This document shows, in pieces, positions 49,056 to 57,156 of a DNA stretch of 64,000 bases. The position numbers were made by a program, and so were the translations under genes. A model generated the notes under the pieces. The model worked only from the letters and a program-made list of their open reading frames with translations, had not been told where the DNA came from and ran no database searches. Source of the DNA: Peteryoungia aggregata LMG 23059 (GTDB taxonomy: Bacteria; Pseudomonadota; Alphaproteobacteria; Rhizobiales; Rhizobiaceae); assembly GCF_030814435.1 (NCBI RefSeq), contig NZ_JAUSUW010000014.1, forward strand, positions 53,966-117,965, read 5' to 3'. How positions within the stretch are numbered: position 1 is the stretch's first letter; every line of letters begins with the position of its first letter.

Positions 49056-49826
49056 ATGAAAATGATCTCCCTTCTTCTCGCCGGTGCCGCCTTTGCCGCA
49101 ACCGCCGTCACCGCCCAGGCCGAAGTGCGCTTCGGCATCATGAACGAGGCCTATCCGCCCTTCTTCGCCAAGGATGCCTCCGGCACCTGGAAGGGCTGGG
49201 AAATCGACCTGATGAACGCCGTCTGCGCGGAAATGAAGGAAACCTGCTCGGTCGTCGACGTTTCCTGGGACGGACTGATCCCGGCGCTGCAGACGAAGAA
49301 ATTCGACGTGATCTGGTCGTCGATGTCGATCACCGAGGAGCGGTTGAAGACCATCGACTTCACCGACAAATACTACAACACGCCGAGCAAGCTGATCGGC
49401 CCGAAGGATGGCACGCCAGGTGCGACGCCCGAAGCCGTTGAAGGCAAGACCATCGGCATCCAGGTCTCGACCGTGCAGTCGGCCTATTATGCGAAGCACT
49501 TCGCCGACAAGGCCGAGGAGCAGACCTACGCCACCCTGGACGAAGCCTTCCAGGATCTTTCCGCCGGCCGCATCGACTATGTCTTCGGCGACGCGATCCC
49601 GCTTGCCGACTTCCTCAAGACCGATTTCGGCAAGGATTGCTGCGCCGACATGGGCGACGTGGCGGCTGATCCGTCCGTTCTCGGCACCGGCATCGGCGGC
49701 GGTTTGCGCAAGGAAGATACCGAACTCAAGGCCAAGCTGAATGCGGCGATCGCGGCCGTGCGAGCCTCCGGCAAGTATGACGAGATCACGAAGGCCTACT
49801 TCACCTTCGACGTCTACGGCGAGTAA
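49056..49826 (+). CDS. Amino-acid ABC transporter substrate-binding protein
   Basis: 256 aa, periplasmic. Signal peptide about 1-22 (MKMISLLLAGAAFAATAVTA). SBP_bac_3 fold with FGIMNEAYPPFFAKDASGTW, GWEIDLMNAVCAEM, and WDGLIPALQTKKFDVIWSSM. Several Cys (AVCAEMKETCS, DCCADMG) may form disulfides. Substrate is likely an amino acid or derivative; the operon context suggests one containing sulfur. Confidence 0.93.
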   Translation: MKMISLLLAGAAFAATAVTAQAEVRFGIMNEAYPPFFAKDASGTWKGWEIDLMNAVCAEMKETCSVVDVSWDGLIPALQTKKFDVIWSSMSITEERLKTIDFTDKYYNTPSKLIGPKDGTPGATPEAVEGKTIGIQVSTVQSAYYAKHFADKAEEQTYATLDEAFQDLSAGRIDYVFGDAIPLADFLKTDFGKDCCADMGDVAADPSVLGTGIGGGLRKEDTELKAKLNAAIAAVRASGKYDEITKAYFTFDVYGE

Positions 49827-49847
49827 TCGGCAGGGAACGCAAGCGAG

Positions 49848-50573
49848 ATGGCGACGGGATCAATGACGGCCTGGCAATTGCTGGCGCTTGAGCCTCCGGG
49901 CTGGGGCGGCGCGCTGTTGACCGGTGCTGCGACGACCGTCGCCATCTCGGCCTGCGCATTCTCCATCGGGCTGATCATCGGTCTCTTCGGCGCGATCGGC
50001 AAGCTTTCCGACAACCGCCCGGTGGGACTGATCCTCAAGGCCTATACCTCTGTCATCAGGGCGGTGCCGGAACTGATCCTGATCGTCGGGCTCTATTATG
50101 CCGGGACCGACGGCCTCAACCGGCTGTTGATGGCCTTCGGGTTGCCGCCGGTGGAGGTCAATGGTTTCGTGGCGGCCGTCGCCGTGCTCGGCTTCGTGCA
50201 GGGCGCCTATATGACCGAGGTGCTGCGCGGCGCGATCCTGGCGATCCCAACAGGGCAGATGGAGGCGGCGCGGGCCTTCGGCATGTCGCCATTGCTTCGC
50301 TTTCGTCGCGTGACGCTGCCGGCGCTGCTTCCCAACGCTCTGCCCGGCATGGCCAATCTCTGGATGTCGGTCACCAAGGACAGCGCGCTGGTCGCCGTCG
50401 TCGGCTATCAGGAGCTGGCGCTGACCACGCGTCTCGCCGGCGCCAATACCAAGGAATATTTCCTCTTCTTCCTGGCGGCGGCGGTTCTCTATCTGGTCAT
50501 CACCCTTCTCTCCAACCTCGTCTTCCATGGCATCGAGCGCCGCGTGCGCCGGGGCCAGCGGCCGGCGCATTGA
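49848..50573 (+). CDS. Amino-acid ABC transporter permease (1)
   Basis: 241 aa, HisM/HisQ type, about five membrane helices. The EAA loop is EAARAFGMSPLLRFRRVTLP. AGGGAA lies about 10 nt before the first ATG; a second in-frame ATG at 49863 is possible. Ends 13 nt before the second permease. Confidence 0.93.
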   Translation: MATGSMTAWQLLALEPPGWGGALLTGAATTVAISACAFSIGLIIGLFGAIGKLSDNRPVGLILKAYTSVIRAVPELILIVGLYYAGTDGLNRLLMAFGLPPVEVNGFVAAVAVLGFVQGAYMTEVLRGAILAIPTGQMEAARAFGMSPLLRFRRVTLPALLPNALPGMANLWMSVTKDSALVAVVGYQELALTTRLAGANTKEYFLFFLAAAVLYLVITLLSNLVFHGIERRVRRGQRPAH

Positions 50574-50586
50574 GAGAGGGACGCGC

Positions 50587-51276
50587 GTGAATTTCGAATG
50601 GATTGCGAAATACTGGCCGCTGCTGATCGACGGCGCCTTCCAGACGGTTGCATTGCTGGTCATTTCGGTCGGCTTCGGCTTTGTGCTGGCCGTCGGCCTC
50701 GCCTTTGCCCGGGTGAGCGGCGGGCCTGTCATCCGCAATCTCGCGCTCGGTTATTCCACCGTGTTTCGCGGCACGCCGCTGCTCATCCAGCTCTGGCTCC
50801 TTTACTATGGCGTGGGCTCGCTGCTGCCGATGGTGCCGGGCTTGAGGCAGAGCTTTCTCTGGCCGATCCTGCGCGAGGGCTTCTTCTTCGCCGCCCTCTC
50901 CTTCACGCTCAACTTTGCCGCCTATCAGTCGGAAGTGCTGCGCGGTGCGCTCTTGTCCGTGCCGAAGGGCGAGCTGGAAGCCGGTCGCTCGCTCGGCATG
51001 AGCCCCTTCATGCTCATCAGACGCATCTGGCTGCCACGGGCCATCCGCACGGCGCTGCCGACGATTGCCGGCGAGATCGTGCTGCAGCTGAAAGCCACGC
51101 CGCTCGCCTTCACCGTCACCGTGATGGATCTCTATGCGGTCGCCTTCAAGGTCCGTCAGGACACGCTTCTCGTCTACGAGCCGCTGCTTGTGGTCACCCT
51201 CTTTTATGTCGCGCTGACTGCGCTCATCACCCGTGCCTTTGGCGTGGTTGAGGCGCAGGTGCCGATCCGCCGCTGA
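50587..51276 (+). CDS. Amino-acid ABC transporter permease (2)
   Basis: 229 aa, HisM/HisQ type with about five helices (TVALLVISVGFGFVLAVGLA and others). EAA loop EAGRSLGMSPFMLIRRIWLP. GTG start with AGAGGGA about 6 nt upstream. Forms a heteromeric membrane unit with permease (1). Confidence 0.93.
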   Translation: MNFEWIAKYWPLLIDGAFQTVALLVISVGFGFVLAVGLAFARVSGGPVIRNLALGYSTVFRGTPLLIQLWLLYYGVGSLLPMVPGLRQSFLWPILREGFFFAALSFTLNFAAYQSEVLRGALLSVPKGELEAGRSLGMSPFMLIRRIWLPRAIRTALPTIAGEIVLQLKATPLAFTVTVMDLYAVAFKVRQDTLLVYEPLLVVTLFYVALTALITRAFGVVEAQVPIRR

Positions 51277-51298
51277 TGCGGTCCGAAAGTGAAATTCC

Positions 51299-52531
51299 AT
51301 GACGAATGTCTTCGCGACCCATCCCCTGCCCGCGTCTGCCGGTCCCGAAACCCGGGCGCTCGATGCCGGCCTGGTGATCGATCCCACGACCGGGGCGATT
51401 GCGCCCAATGTCTCGATGTCGGTGAACAATGCGCTGATGCCGGGCGACGGGGCCTTTTCCGCCGATGGCGTCGCCGATCTCGCCGATCTGCCCTATCTTT
51501 ATGCCCGCTGGACGAACCCCACTGTGCGGCAGCTGGAGCAGCGGCTGGCGGCTCTCGAAGGCGCCGAGGATGCGCTGGCGACGGCGACGGGCATGGCGGC
51601 GATTGCCGGTACTCTCTTCACCTTCCTCAAGGCCGGCGATCATCTCGTCGTCTCGGATGTCTGCTATGCGGGCGCTGTCGAACTCACCCAGCGCGTGTTG
51701 CCGGATTTCGGCATCGAGGTGACACCGGTCAACATGGCACGGCTCGATCTGGTTGAAGCCGCCATGCGACCGAACACGCGGCTCGTGCATTGTGAGAGCC
51801 CCGTCAATCCGATCCTGCGTATCGTCGATCTCGAAGCGCTGGCGGCCATTGCCCATAGACACGGGGCGCTGATCTCGGTCGATTCCACCTTTGCCACGCC
51901 GGTTGCGACACAGCCGCTCACGCTCGGCGTCGATCTCGTCATCCATTCGCTGACCAAGTTCATCAATGGCCATGGCGACGTGCTGGGCGGGGCCGTGATC
52001 GGACGGAAGCAACTGATCGCCCGTATCAGGGGTCGCGCCGGCGTCTATCTCGGGGCGTCCCTCTCGGCCCAGTCGGCCTGGCTTATCATGCGTGGCATCG
52101 ACACGCTTTATCCGCGCATGCGCATGGCGTCAGACAGCGCCCTTGCGGTCGCCACCTTCCTGGAAGGGCATCCGGAGGTCGAGCGGGTCATCTATCCGGG
52201 TCTCGCCTCCCACCCGCAGCATGATCTCGCCAAACGCCAGATGGACGTGTTCGGTGGCATGATCGGCTTTCGCACGCGGGGTCCCAGGGCCGCCGCCGAT
52301 CGGCTGGCCGAGCGACTGCGTGTCATTCACTACGCCTTTTCCCTCGGGCACCAGCGCAGCCTCGTGGTGCTGCTCGACACCGAGGAGATGATGACCTCGA
52401 CCTTCCGCCTCACGGGCGAGGCCCTTTCCGATTATCGCGCCTATGCCGGCGACGGGCTCTTCCGCCTGTCGATCGGCCTCGAGACTACAGGCGACATAAT
52501 CGCCGATCTCGACCAGGCACTTACCCCCTGA
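51299..52531 (+). CDS. PLP-dependent trans-sulfuration enzyme (cystathionine gamma-synthase/lyase-like)
   Basis: 410 aa, Cys/Met-metabolism PLP family. YARWTNPTVRQLEQRLAALE and ATATGMAAIAGT correspond to the substrate and PLP-phosphate regions; VDSTFATPV is the PLP-Asp segment; the Schiff-base Lys is in HSLTKFINGHGD. The exact reaction (cystathionine synthesis or cleavage, or methionine gamma-lyase) cannot be read from these motifs. Placed directly after an amino-acid transporter. Confidence 0.9.
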   Translation: MTNVFATHPLPASAGPETRALDAGLVIDPTTGAIAPNVSMSVNNALMPGDGAFSADGVADLADLPYLYARWTNPTVRQLEQRLAALEGAEDALATATGMAAIAGTLFTFLKAGDHLVVSDVCYAGAVELTQRVLPDFGIEVTPVNMARLDLVEAAMRPNTRLVHCESPVNPILRIVDLEALAAIAHRHGALISVDSTFATPVATQPLTLGVDLVIHSLTKFINGHGDVLGGAVIGRKQLIARIRGRAGVYLGASLSAQSAWLIMRGIDTLYPRMRMASDSALAVATFLEGHPEVERVIYPGLASHPQHDLAKRQMDVFGGMIGFRTRGPRAAADRLAERLRVIHYAFSLGHQRSLVVLLDTEEMMTSTFRLTGEALSDYRAYAGDGLFRLSIGLETTGDIIADLDQALTP

Positions 52532-52554
52532 CCGCATCCGACGGAGACTTTCCC

Positions 52555-53466
52555 ATGGCAGATACCATCATCCTCGACGGCGGCATGAGCCGCGAACTTC
52601 TCCGGCTCGGGGCGGAGCTGAAGCAGCCGGAATGGTCGGCGCTGGCGCTGATCAACAGCCCCGAGATCGTCCGCCAGGTGCATGCGGAATTCATTGCAGC
52701 CGGTGCCGATGTCGTCACCACCAATTCCTATGCGCTGGTGCCCTTCCATATCGGCGAAGAGCGGTTCCGCAAGGACGGTCCGGCTCTTATCGCGCTTTCC
52801 GGCAGACTGGCACGCGAGGCTGCGGATGCAGCAGGTCGCAAGGTGGTCGTCGCGGGGTCGCTTCCGCCGATCTTCGGCTCTTACGAGCCGGAGAATTTCG
52901 ACCCGTCGACCGTGCAGGATTATCTGAAGGTGCTGGTTGCAAACCTGGCCCCCCATGTCGATGTCTGGCTCGGCGAGACGCTCAGCCTGATTGCCGAGGG
53001 CGAGGCCGTGCGCAAGGCGATCCAGGCTCAGCCGAAGCCGTTCTGGATCTCCTTTACGCTGGCCGACGATGCAGCCCAGGTGGCCGGTGGCGAGCCGAAG
53101 CTGCGCTCGGGCGAGACCGTGCGGGCGGCAGCGGAATGGGCGGCGGGCTCTGGGGCTCAGGCACTGCTCTTCAACTGTGCCAAGCCCGAAGTGATGAAAG
53201 AGGCCGTGGAGACGGCAGCGGCCGTCTTTGCCGAAAAGGGTGTGAAGCTGAAGATCGGCGTCTATGCCAATGCCTTCGAGAGCGACACCGACGACAAGGC
53301 CGCCAATGAAGGGCTGCATGATACTCGCGGTGACCTGACGGGCGATGTCTATTCGCGCTTTGCCTGCGACTGGGCCGAGGTGGGCGCGACCATGATCGGT
53401 GGCTGCTGCGGGATCGGGGCTGAGCATATCCACCGGGTAGCGGGCGCGCTTCGGGCCCGGGCCTAG
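52555..53466 (+). CDS. Homocysteine S-methyltransferase family protein
   Basis: 303 aa, zinc-dependent TIM barrel like MmuM, which transfers methyl groups from S-methylmethionine or similar donors to homocysteine. N-terminal IILDGGMSRELLRLGAEL, zinc Cys in LLFNCAKPE and the pair in MIGGCCGIG. No vitamin B12 domain. Follows the trans-sulfuration gene by 23 nt. Confidence 0.92.
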   Translation: MADTIILDGGMSRELLRLGAELKQPEWSALALINSPEIVRQVHAEFIAAGADVVTTNSYALVPFHIGEERFRKDGPALIALSGRLAREAADAAGRKVVVAGSLPPIFGSYEPENFDPSTVQDYLKVLVANLAPHVDVWLGETLSLIAEGEAVRKAIQAQPKPFWISFTLADDAAQVAGGEPKLRSGETVRAAAEWAAGSGAQALLFNCAKPEVMKEAVETAAAVFAEKGVKLKIGVYANAFESDTDDKAANEGLHDTRGDLTGDVYSRFACDWAEVGATMIGGCCGIGAEHIHRVAGALRARA

Positions 53467-53579
53467 GCCGTCGCATTTACCTCGATGACGTTGACGAACC
53501 GATGGCCTGCGAGGACAGTGACTGGATTGTCACTGGCCTAGATCAGTTACCGCGTGGAACGACTGCGAGGAGAAACGAT

Positions 53580-53930
53580 ATGACGAGAGAACTGGACGTA
53601 CATGTCGGCGGCGGTTTTGATGCCTTGCAGGCGCGGGTCGGTGACGCCTTGCGTCGGCAGCGGGAAGGCGAGCCTGTCCATGAGGATCATCTGACCTTCG
53701 TCGACTGGGACGCATTTGCCCGGACTATGACGGCAAAGCGGCTGGAGTTGCTGCGCTATCTGCACCGCAATCCGCAGGAAAGCGTTGCAGCGCTTGCCCG
53801 CAACTTGCAGCGCGACTACCGGCGTGTTCACGAGGATGTGGAGCTTTTGACGGCAGCCGGGTTGATCGCACGAGACGGTCTGGCACTTTCCACCGGTTAT
53901 GATGAAATTCGCACTGTGATCGCGCTCTAA
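53580..53930 (+). CDS. HVO_A0114/TumA-like winged-helix protein
   Basis: 116 aa. The C-terminal half (KRLELLRYLHRNPQESVAAL, ARNLQRDYRRVHEDVELLTA) is a winged helix; the N-terminal half carries RQREGEPVHEDHLTFVDWDA, the family pattern. Members act as antitoxins next to a small TumE-type toxin gene upstream, but here only 113 bp separate it from mmuM-like gene, so a toxin is missing. GGAG lies about 8 nt before the ATG. Confidence 0.72.
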   Translation: MTRELDVHVGGGFDALQARVGDALRRQREGEPVHEDHLTFVDWDAFARTMTAKRLELLRYLHRNPQESVAALARNLQRDYRRVHEDVELLTAAGLIARDGLALSTGYDEIRTVIAL

Positions 53931-54072
53931 GCCGACACTCGGGCAGATGACGAATTATGTCATTCCTGTGTTTTTTTCTCGGCGGCGCTCTTGAACTCCG
54001 GATGACAGGCCCCATTTGAGCATCTGCGGACCGGGCCCCTCTGACGACGGTTTACCCTCGTGATGTCGGACC

Positions 54073-54159
54073 GCATCGAGCACGCTCGATGCCATGCCCG
54101 GACCGGACCTCTCTTCAGCGAGACCGTGCGCGCGTTGCATCGAGCCCGGTCAATGCAAC
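54073..54159 (+). promoter_or_regulatory. Hairpin-rich leader of the terC-like gene
   Basis: Two perfect stems: GCATCGAG-CACG-CTCGATGC (54073-54092) and GTTGCAT...ATGCAAC (54134-54159, 12-nt loop), the latter ending just before the AGAGG ribosome site. A further GC-rich inverted repeat (CCGGACCGG) lies between. No known riboswitch pattern was recognised. Confidence 0.4.
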
Positions 54160-54172
54160 AGAGGTCACACAA

Positions 54173-55168
54173 TTGGAACTCCTGCTCATTCTGTTTCTCG
54201 GCAAACCACTCTGGATGTGGTTGCTGTTCATTCTCCTCGTCGTGGCACTTCTTGCCTTCGACCTTGGCGTCCTCAACAAGAAGGACCATGAAATCGGCAT
54301 CGCCGAAAGTTTGAAGCTTTCGGCCATGTACATCACGCTGGGCGTTCTCTTCTCCGGCTTCATCTACTGGCAGATGGATACGACCGCGACCGCGCAGTAT
54401 CTAACCGCCTTCGTGGTCGAGAAGACGCTGGCGATGGACAATATCTTCGTCATCGCGCTGATCTTCAGCTTCTTCGCCATCCCGCGCGAATACCAGCACC
54501 GCGTGCTGTTCTGGGGCATTCTCGGGGTCATCGTGCTGCGCGGCATCATGATCGGCCTCGGCGCGACGATCGTCGACCAGTATCACTGGGTTCTCTACTT
54601 CTTCGCCGGCTTCCTGATCCTGACGGGCGTCAAGATGCTGTTTGTCGCCGACAAGGAGCACAAGATCGAGGACAATGCCCTGATCCGCTTCCTCAAGCGC
54701 CGGATGAACGTGACGGAGGAGATCCACGGCCACGCCTTCATCGTCAAGAAGCCGGATCCGGTGACGGGCAAGATCAAGCGTTTTGCCACGCCGCTCCTGC
54801 TGGCGCTCGTCATGATCGAGATCGCGGACCTGGTGTTCGCCGTCGACTCAGTGCCGGCCGTCTTCACGATCACGACCGACCCGTACATTGTCTACACGTC
54901 GAACATCTTCGCGATCCTGGGTCTGCGCGCCCTTTATTTCGCGCTGGATGCCATTCTGCACCGCTTCGCCTATCTCAAATATGCGCTTTCGGTGCTACTG
55001 ATGTTCATCGGCTCGAAGATCTTCATAGCCTGGGGCATGGGCTGGGAGAAGTTCCCACCGGAGTGGTCGCTCGGCATCACCTTCCTGATCCTCGGCGTCG
55101 GCGTTGGTTACTCGCTGTGGAAGACCGGCCCATCCAAGGCCGTGGAAGCCAGGAACCCGGCCGAGTAA
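54173..55168 (+). CDS. TerC-family membrane protein (Alx-like)
   Basis: 331 aa with 7-9 membrane helices. Conserved acidic residues: TLAMDNIFVIALIFSFFAIP and VFAVDSVPAVFTITTD. The cytoplasmic loop EEIHGHAFIVKKPDPVTGKI is typical of the Alx subgroup, which exports manganese. The TTG at 54173 is chosen since AGAGG is 8 nt before it; no ATG/GTG fits better. The long, hairpin-rich leader suggests mRNA-level control. Confidence 0.88.
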   Translation: MELLLILFLGKPLWMWLLFILLVVALLAFDLGVLNKKDHEIGIAESLKLSAMYITLGVLFSGFIYWQMDTTATAQYLTAFVVEKTLAMDNIFVIALIFSFFAIPREYQHRVLFWGILGVIVLRGIMIGLGATIVDQYHWVLYFFAGFLILTGVKMLFVADKEHKIEDNALIRFLKRRMNVTEEIHGHAFIVKKPDPVTGKIKRFATPLLLALVMIEIADLVFAVDSVPAVFTITTDPYIVYTSNIFAILGLRALYFALDAILHRFAYLKYALSVLLMFIGSKIFIAWGMGWEKFPPEWSLGITFLILGVGVGYSLWKTGPSKAVEARNPAE

Positions 55169-55196
55169 GGCTGAGGTTTCCAGACACCGAACGACG

Positions 55197-55225
55197 AATG
55201 GCCCCGCAAGGGGCCATTCTCATTT
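55197..55225 (+). terminator. Terminator after terC-like gene
   Basis: AATGGCCCC-GCAA-GGGGCCATT (55197-55218) followed by CTCATTT. Confidence 0.7.
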
Positions 55226-55263
55226 CCGGGGGATCGTTTGTCTTCAGAGGCTAGCGGCCATGC

Positions 55264-55299
55264 AAAAGGCGGCGGATGAAACCATCCGCCGCCTTTTTT
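55264..55299. terminator. Bidirectional terminator between terC and xseB
   Basis: AAAAGGCGGCGGAT (55264-55277) pairs with ATCCGCCGCCTTTT (55284-55297); TTTTTT on the plus and TTTTG on the minus strand. It separates the convergent terC-like gene and xseB. Confidence 0.88.
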
Positions 55300-55342
55300 C
55301 TGCAAATCGATCTATCGCCCGGGGCCGTCTCCCGGTGATTGC

Positions 55343-55597
55343 TTACGCGCCGTCGAGCGGCTCCACGCCTGCAGGCTTGCCGGCGCGATCGAGGCGGATC
55401 TTTTCGATGCGGTTTTCGGCAGCCGACAGCAGCTGCTCGCAATGCTTTTTCAGAAGCTCGCCGCGCTCATAAATGGCGATGGAGTCTTCCAGCGCCACGT
55501 CGCCGCGTTCCAGCCGCGCCACGATGCTTTCGAGCTCGGCCACGGCCTTTTCGAAGGAAGTGCCGGTGAGATCGGCGGGAACGGTGGCGTCGGACAT
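55343..55597 (-). CDS. xseB: Exodeoxyribonuclease VII small subunit
   Basis: 84 aa, helical partner of XseA in single-strand exonuclease [23 protein letters not shown], then [20 protein letters not shown], the family signature. ATG at 55597 has AAGGG 6 nt upstream; a TTG at 55603 overlaps the hdac stop. xseA is not in the window. Downstream a terminator follows, so dxs, which often follows xseB in rhizobia, is not in this unit. Confidence 0.92.
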   Translation of the reverse strand: MSDATVPADLTGTSFEKAVAELESIVARLERGDVALEDSIAIYERGELLKKHCEQLLSAAENRIEKIRLDRAGKPAGVEPLDGA

Positions 55598-55599
55598 AC

Positions 55600-56535
55600 T
55601 CAACCCTTCATCAGTCTCAAGATGTGCAGGCCTGCCGATTCGGCGAGGCCTTCGAGATCATAGCCGCCTTCGAGCAAGCTGACGACCCGGTTCTGGGCGA
55701 AACGGTCGGCGACTTCCAAGAGCCTTCCCGTCGCCCAGTCGAAATCCTCGCCGACCAGATTGATCTGGGCGAGCGGATCGCGGTGATGGGCGTCGAAGCC
55801 GGCGGAGATCAGAATGAAGTCGGGCGAAAAATCATGGAGGGCGGGGAGCACGCGGCTCTTGAAGGCCTCGCGGAAATGGTCCGAGCCGACATTGGGGGAG
55901 AGCGGCGCATTGACAATGTTGCGATGCTTGCCCGTCTCGTCCTTGGCGCCCGTGCCGGGATAAAGCGGCATCTGATGGGTCGAGCAGAAGAGCACCGACG
56001 GATCGTCCCAGAAGATGTCCTGGGTGCCGTTGCCATGATGCACGTCCCAGTCGACGATCGCGACACGCTCGACGCCATAGGTCTTCTGCACATGGCGGGC
56101 GGCGATCGCCACCGTGTTGAACAGGCAGAAGCCCATGGCTTTCGACTTTTCCGCATGGTGGCCCGGCGGACGGCCAGCGACGAAGGCGTTGTCGGCCTTA
56201 CCGGTCATCACGTCATCGACGGCTGACATCGCCCCGCCGATCGCGGTCAAGGCGACCTGCAGGCTCTTCTGCGAAGCATAAGTGTCAGCCTCCAGCTGGT
56301 TGATGCGATCCTCCTCTTCCGGGATCTGGCGCATCACGGCAAAAAGGTGCTCCTCGGGATGGGCGAGTGTCACCGCATCCTCATTGGCCTGGCTTGCCTC
56401 GATCCGCTCCAGCCGGGCGAAGTTCGGATGCTCCAGCGCGATGTTGAGCGAACGCAGCCGGTCGGCCCTTTCGGGGTGTCCTTCCGGCGTGTTGTGTTCG
56501 AGGAAGATCGGGTTCTCGTAAAGACGGGTGGCCAT
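55600..56535 (-). CDS. Histone-deacetylase-family (acetoin utilisation-like) protein
   Basis: 311 aa arginase/deacetylase fold. Zinc and catalytic residues: [30 protein letters not shown] and [13 protein letters not shown]. In bacteria the substrates are acetylpolyamines, acetyl-lysines or small amides; which one is not known. GGAAGGATC precedes the ATG. xseB follows after 2 nt. Confidence 0.93.
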   Translation of the reverse strand: MATRLYENPIFLEHNTPEGHPERADRLRSLNIALEHPNFARLERIEASQANEDAVTLAHPEEHLFAVMRQIPEEEDRINQLEADTYASQKSLQVALTAIGGAMSAVDDVMTGKADNAFVAGRPPGHHAEKSKAMGFCLFNTVAIAARHVQKTYGVERVAIVDWDVHHGNGTQDIFWDDPSVLFCSTHQMPLYPGTGAKDETGKHRNIVNAPLSPNVGSDHFREAFKSRVLPALHDFSPDFILISAGFDAHHRDPLAQINLVGEDFDWATGRLLEVADRFAQNRVVSLLEGGYDLEGLAESAGLHILRLMKG

Positions 56536-56714
56536 GGGGATCCTTCCGGGGGTCGCGGAGAACATAATGCGCGACACTGTCATCTTCCACCACGGATGGC
56601 GGTTTTACCCAGATGGCGCGCAGGTGCGCGACGCAGGGACCATGTCGGACATCTTGTGAAGCTGCATGGGATGCCGTTAGATGCCGCTCACATTGGGAGA
56701 ACGCGGGAGAGGGC

Positions 56715-57116
56715 ATGGACGAGATCGAACGGGTGGAGGTGAGCGGGCTCGTCGTCGCCTATCGCGACATTGGACCGACGGGGGAAATGCAGGCCGCGGC
56801 CTATGTCATTTACGCCGAGGAAGCCGTGCGGCATTTCTGGCGCTACCGCCCGCCGCTGGAAGGCGAACCGCTTTACAGCCCGACCAAGATCGAAGTCCGC
56901 CTGCACCAGCCATTGCGCTTCGAAGACCAGATCCGCATGACCGTTCAGGTTGACAAGATCGGCGGCAAATCCGTGGGTTTCGAGGTCGCGATGGAGAAGG
57001 ACGGACAGACGGCCGCCGAGATCGACGTCACCTGGACTGCGCGGGACGCAGACAGCGGTGAGCCAGTCGCCCTGCCCGAAGACATTCGCGACTGGCTTTA
57101 TCGATACGTTCCCTGA
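56715..57116 (+). CDS. Hotdog-fold acyl-CoA thioesterase-like protein
   Basis: 133 aa, 4-hydroxybenzoyl-CoA-thioesterase-like. Strand-helix start VVAYRDIGPTGEMQAAAYVI and YAEEAVRHFWRYRP; the second Asp of the usual DxDxxG catalytic loop is Gly here (D-I-G), so activity is uncertain. C-terminal VTWTARDADSGEPVALPED. GGGAGAGGG lies upstream of the ATG. Divergent from the hdac gene. Confidence 0.75.
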   Translation: MDEIERVEVSGLVVAYRDIGPTGEMQAAAYVIYAEEAVRHFWRYRPPLEGEPLYSPTKIEVRLHQPLRFEDQIRMTVQVDKIGGKSVGFEVAMEKDGQTAAEIDVTWTARDADSGEPVALPEDIRDWLYRYVP

Positions 57117-57156
57117 AGACGACGTTGCGCCCCGGGGGCGCAGGCCGCTCGTGTTC

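Noticed and set aside
53931..54172. yybP-ykoY manganese riboswitch before terC
   Set aside because: The conserved loop sequences of that aptamer were not seen; only generic hairpins are supported.
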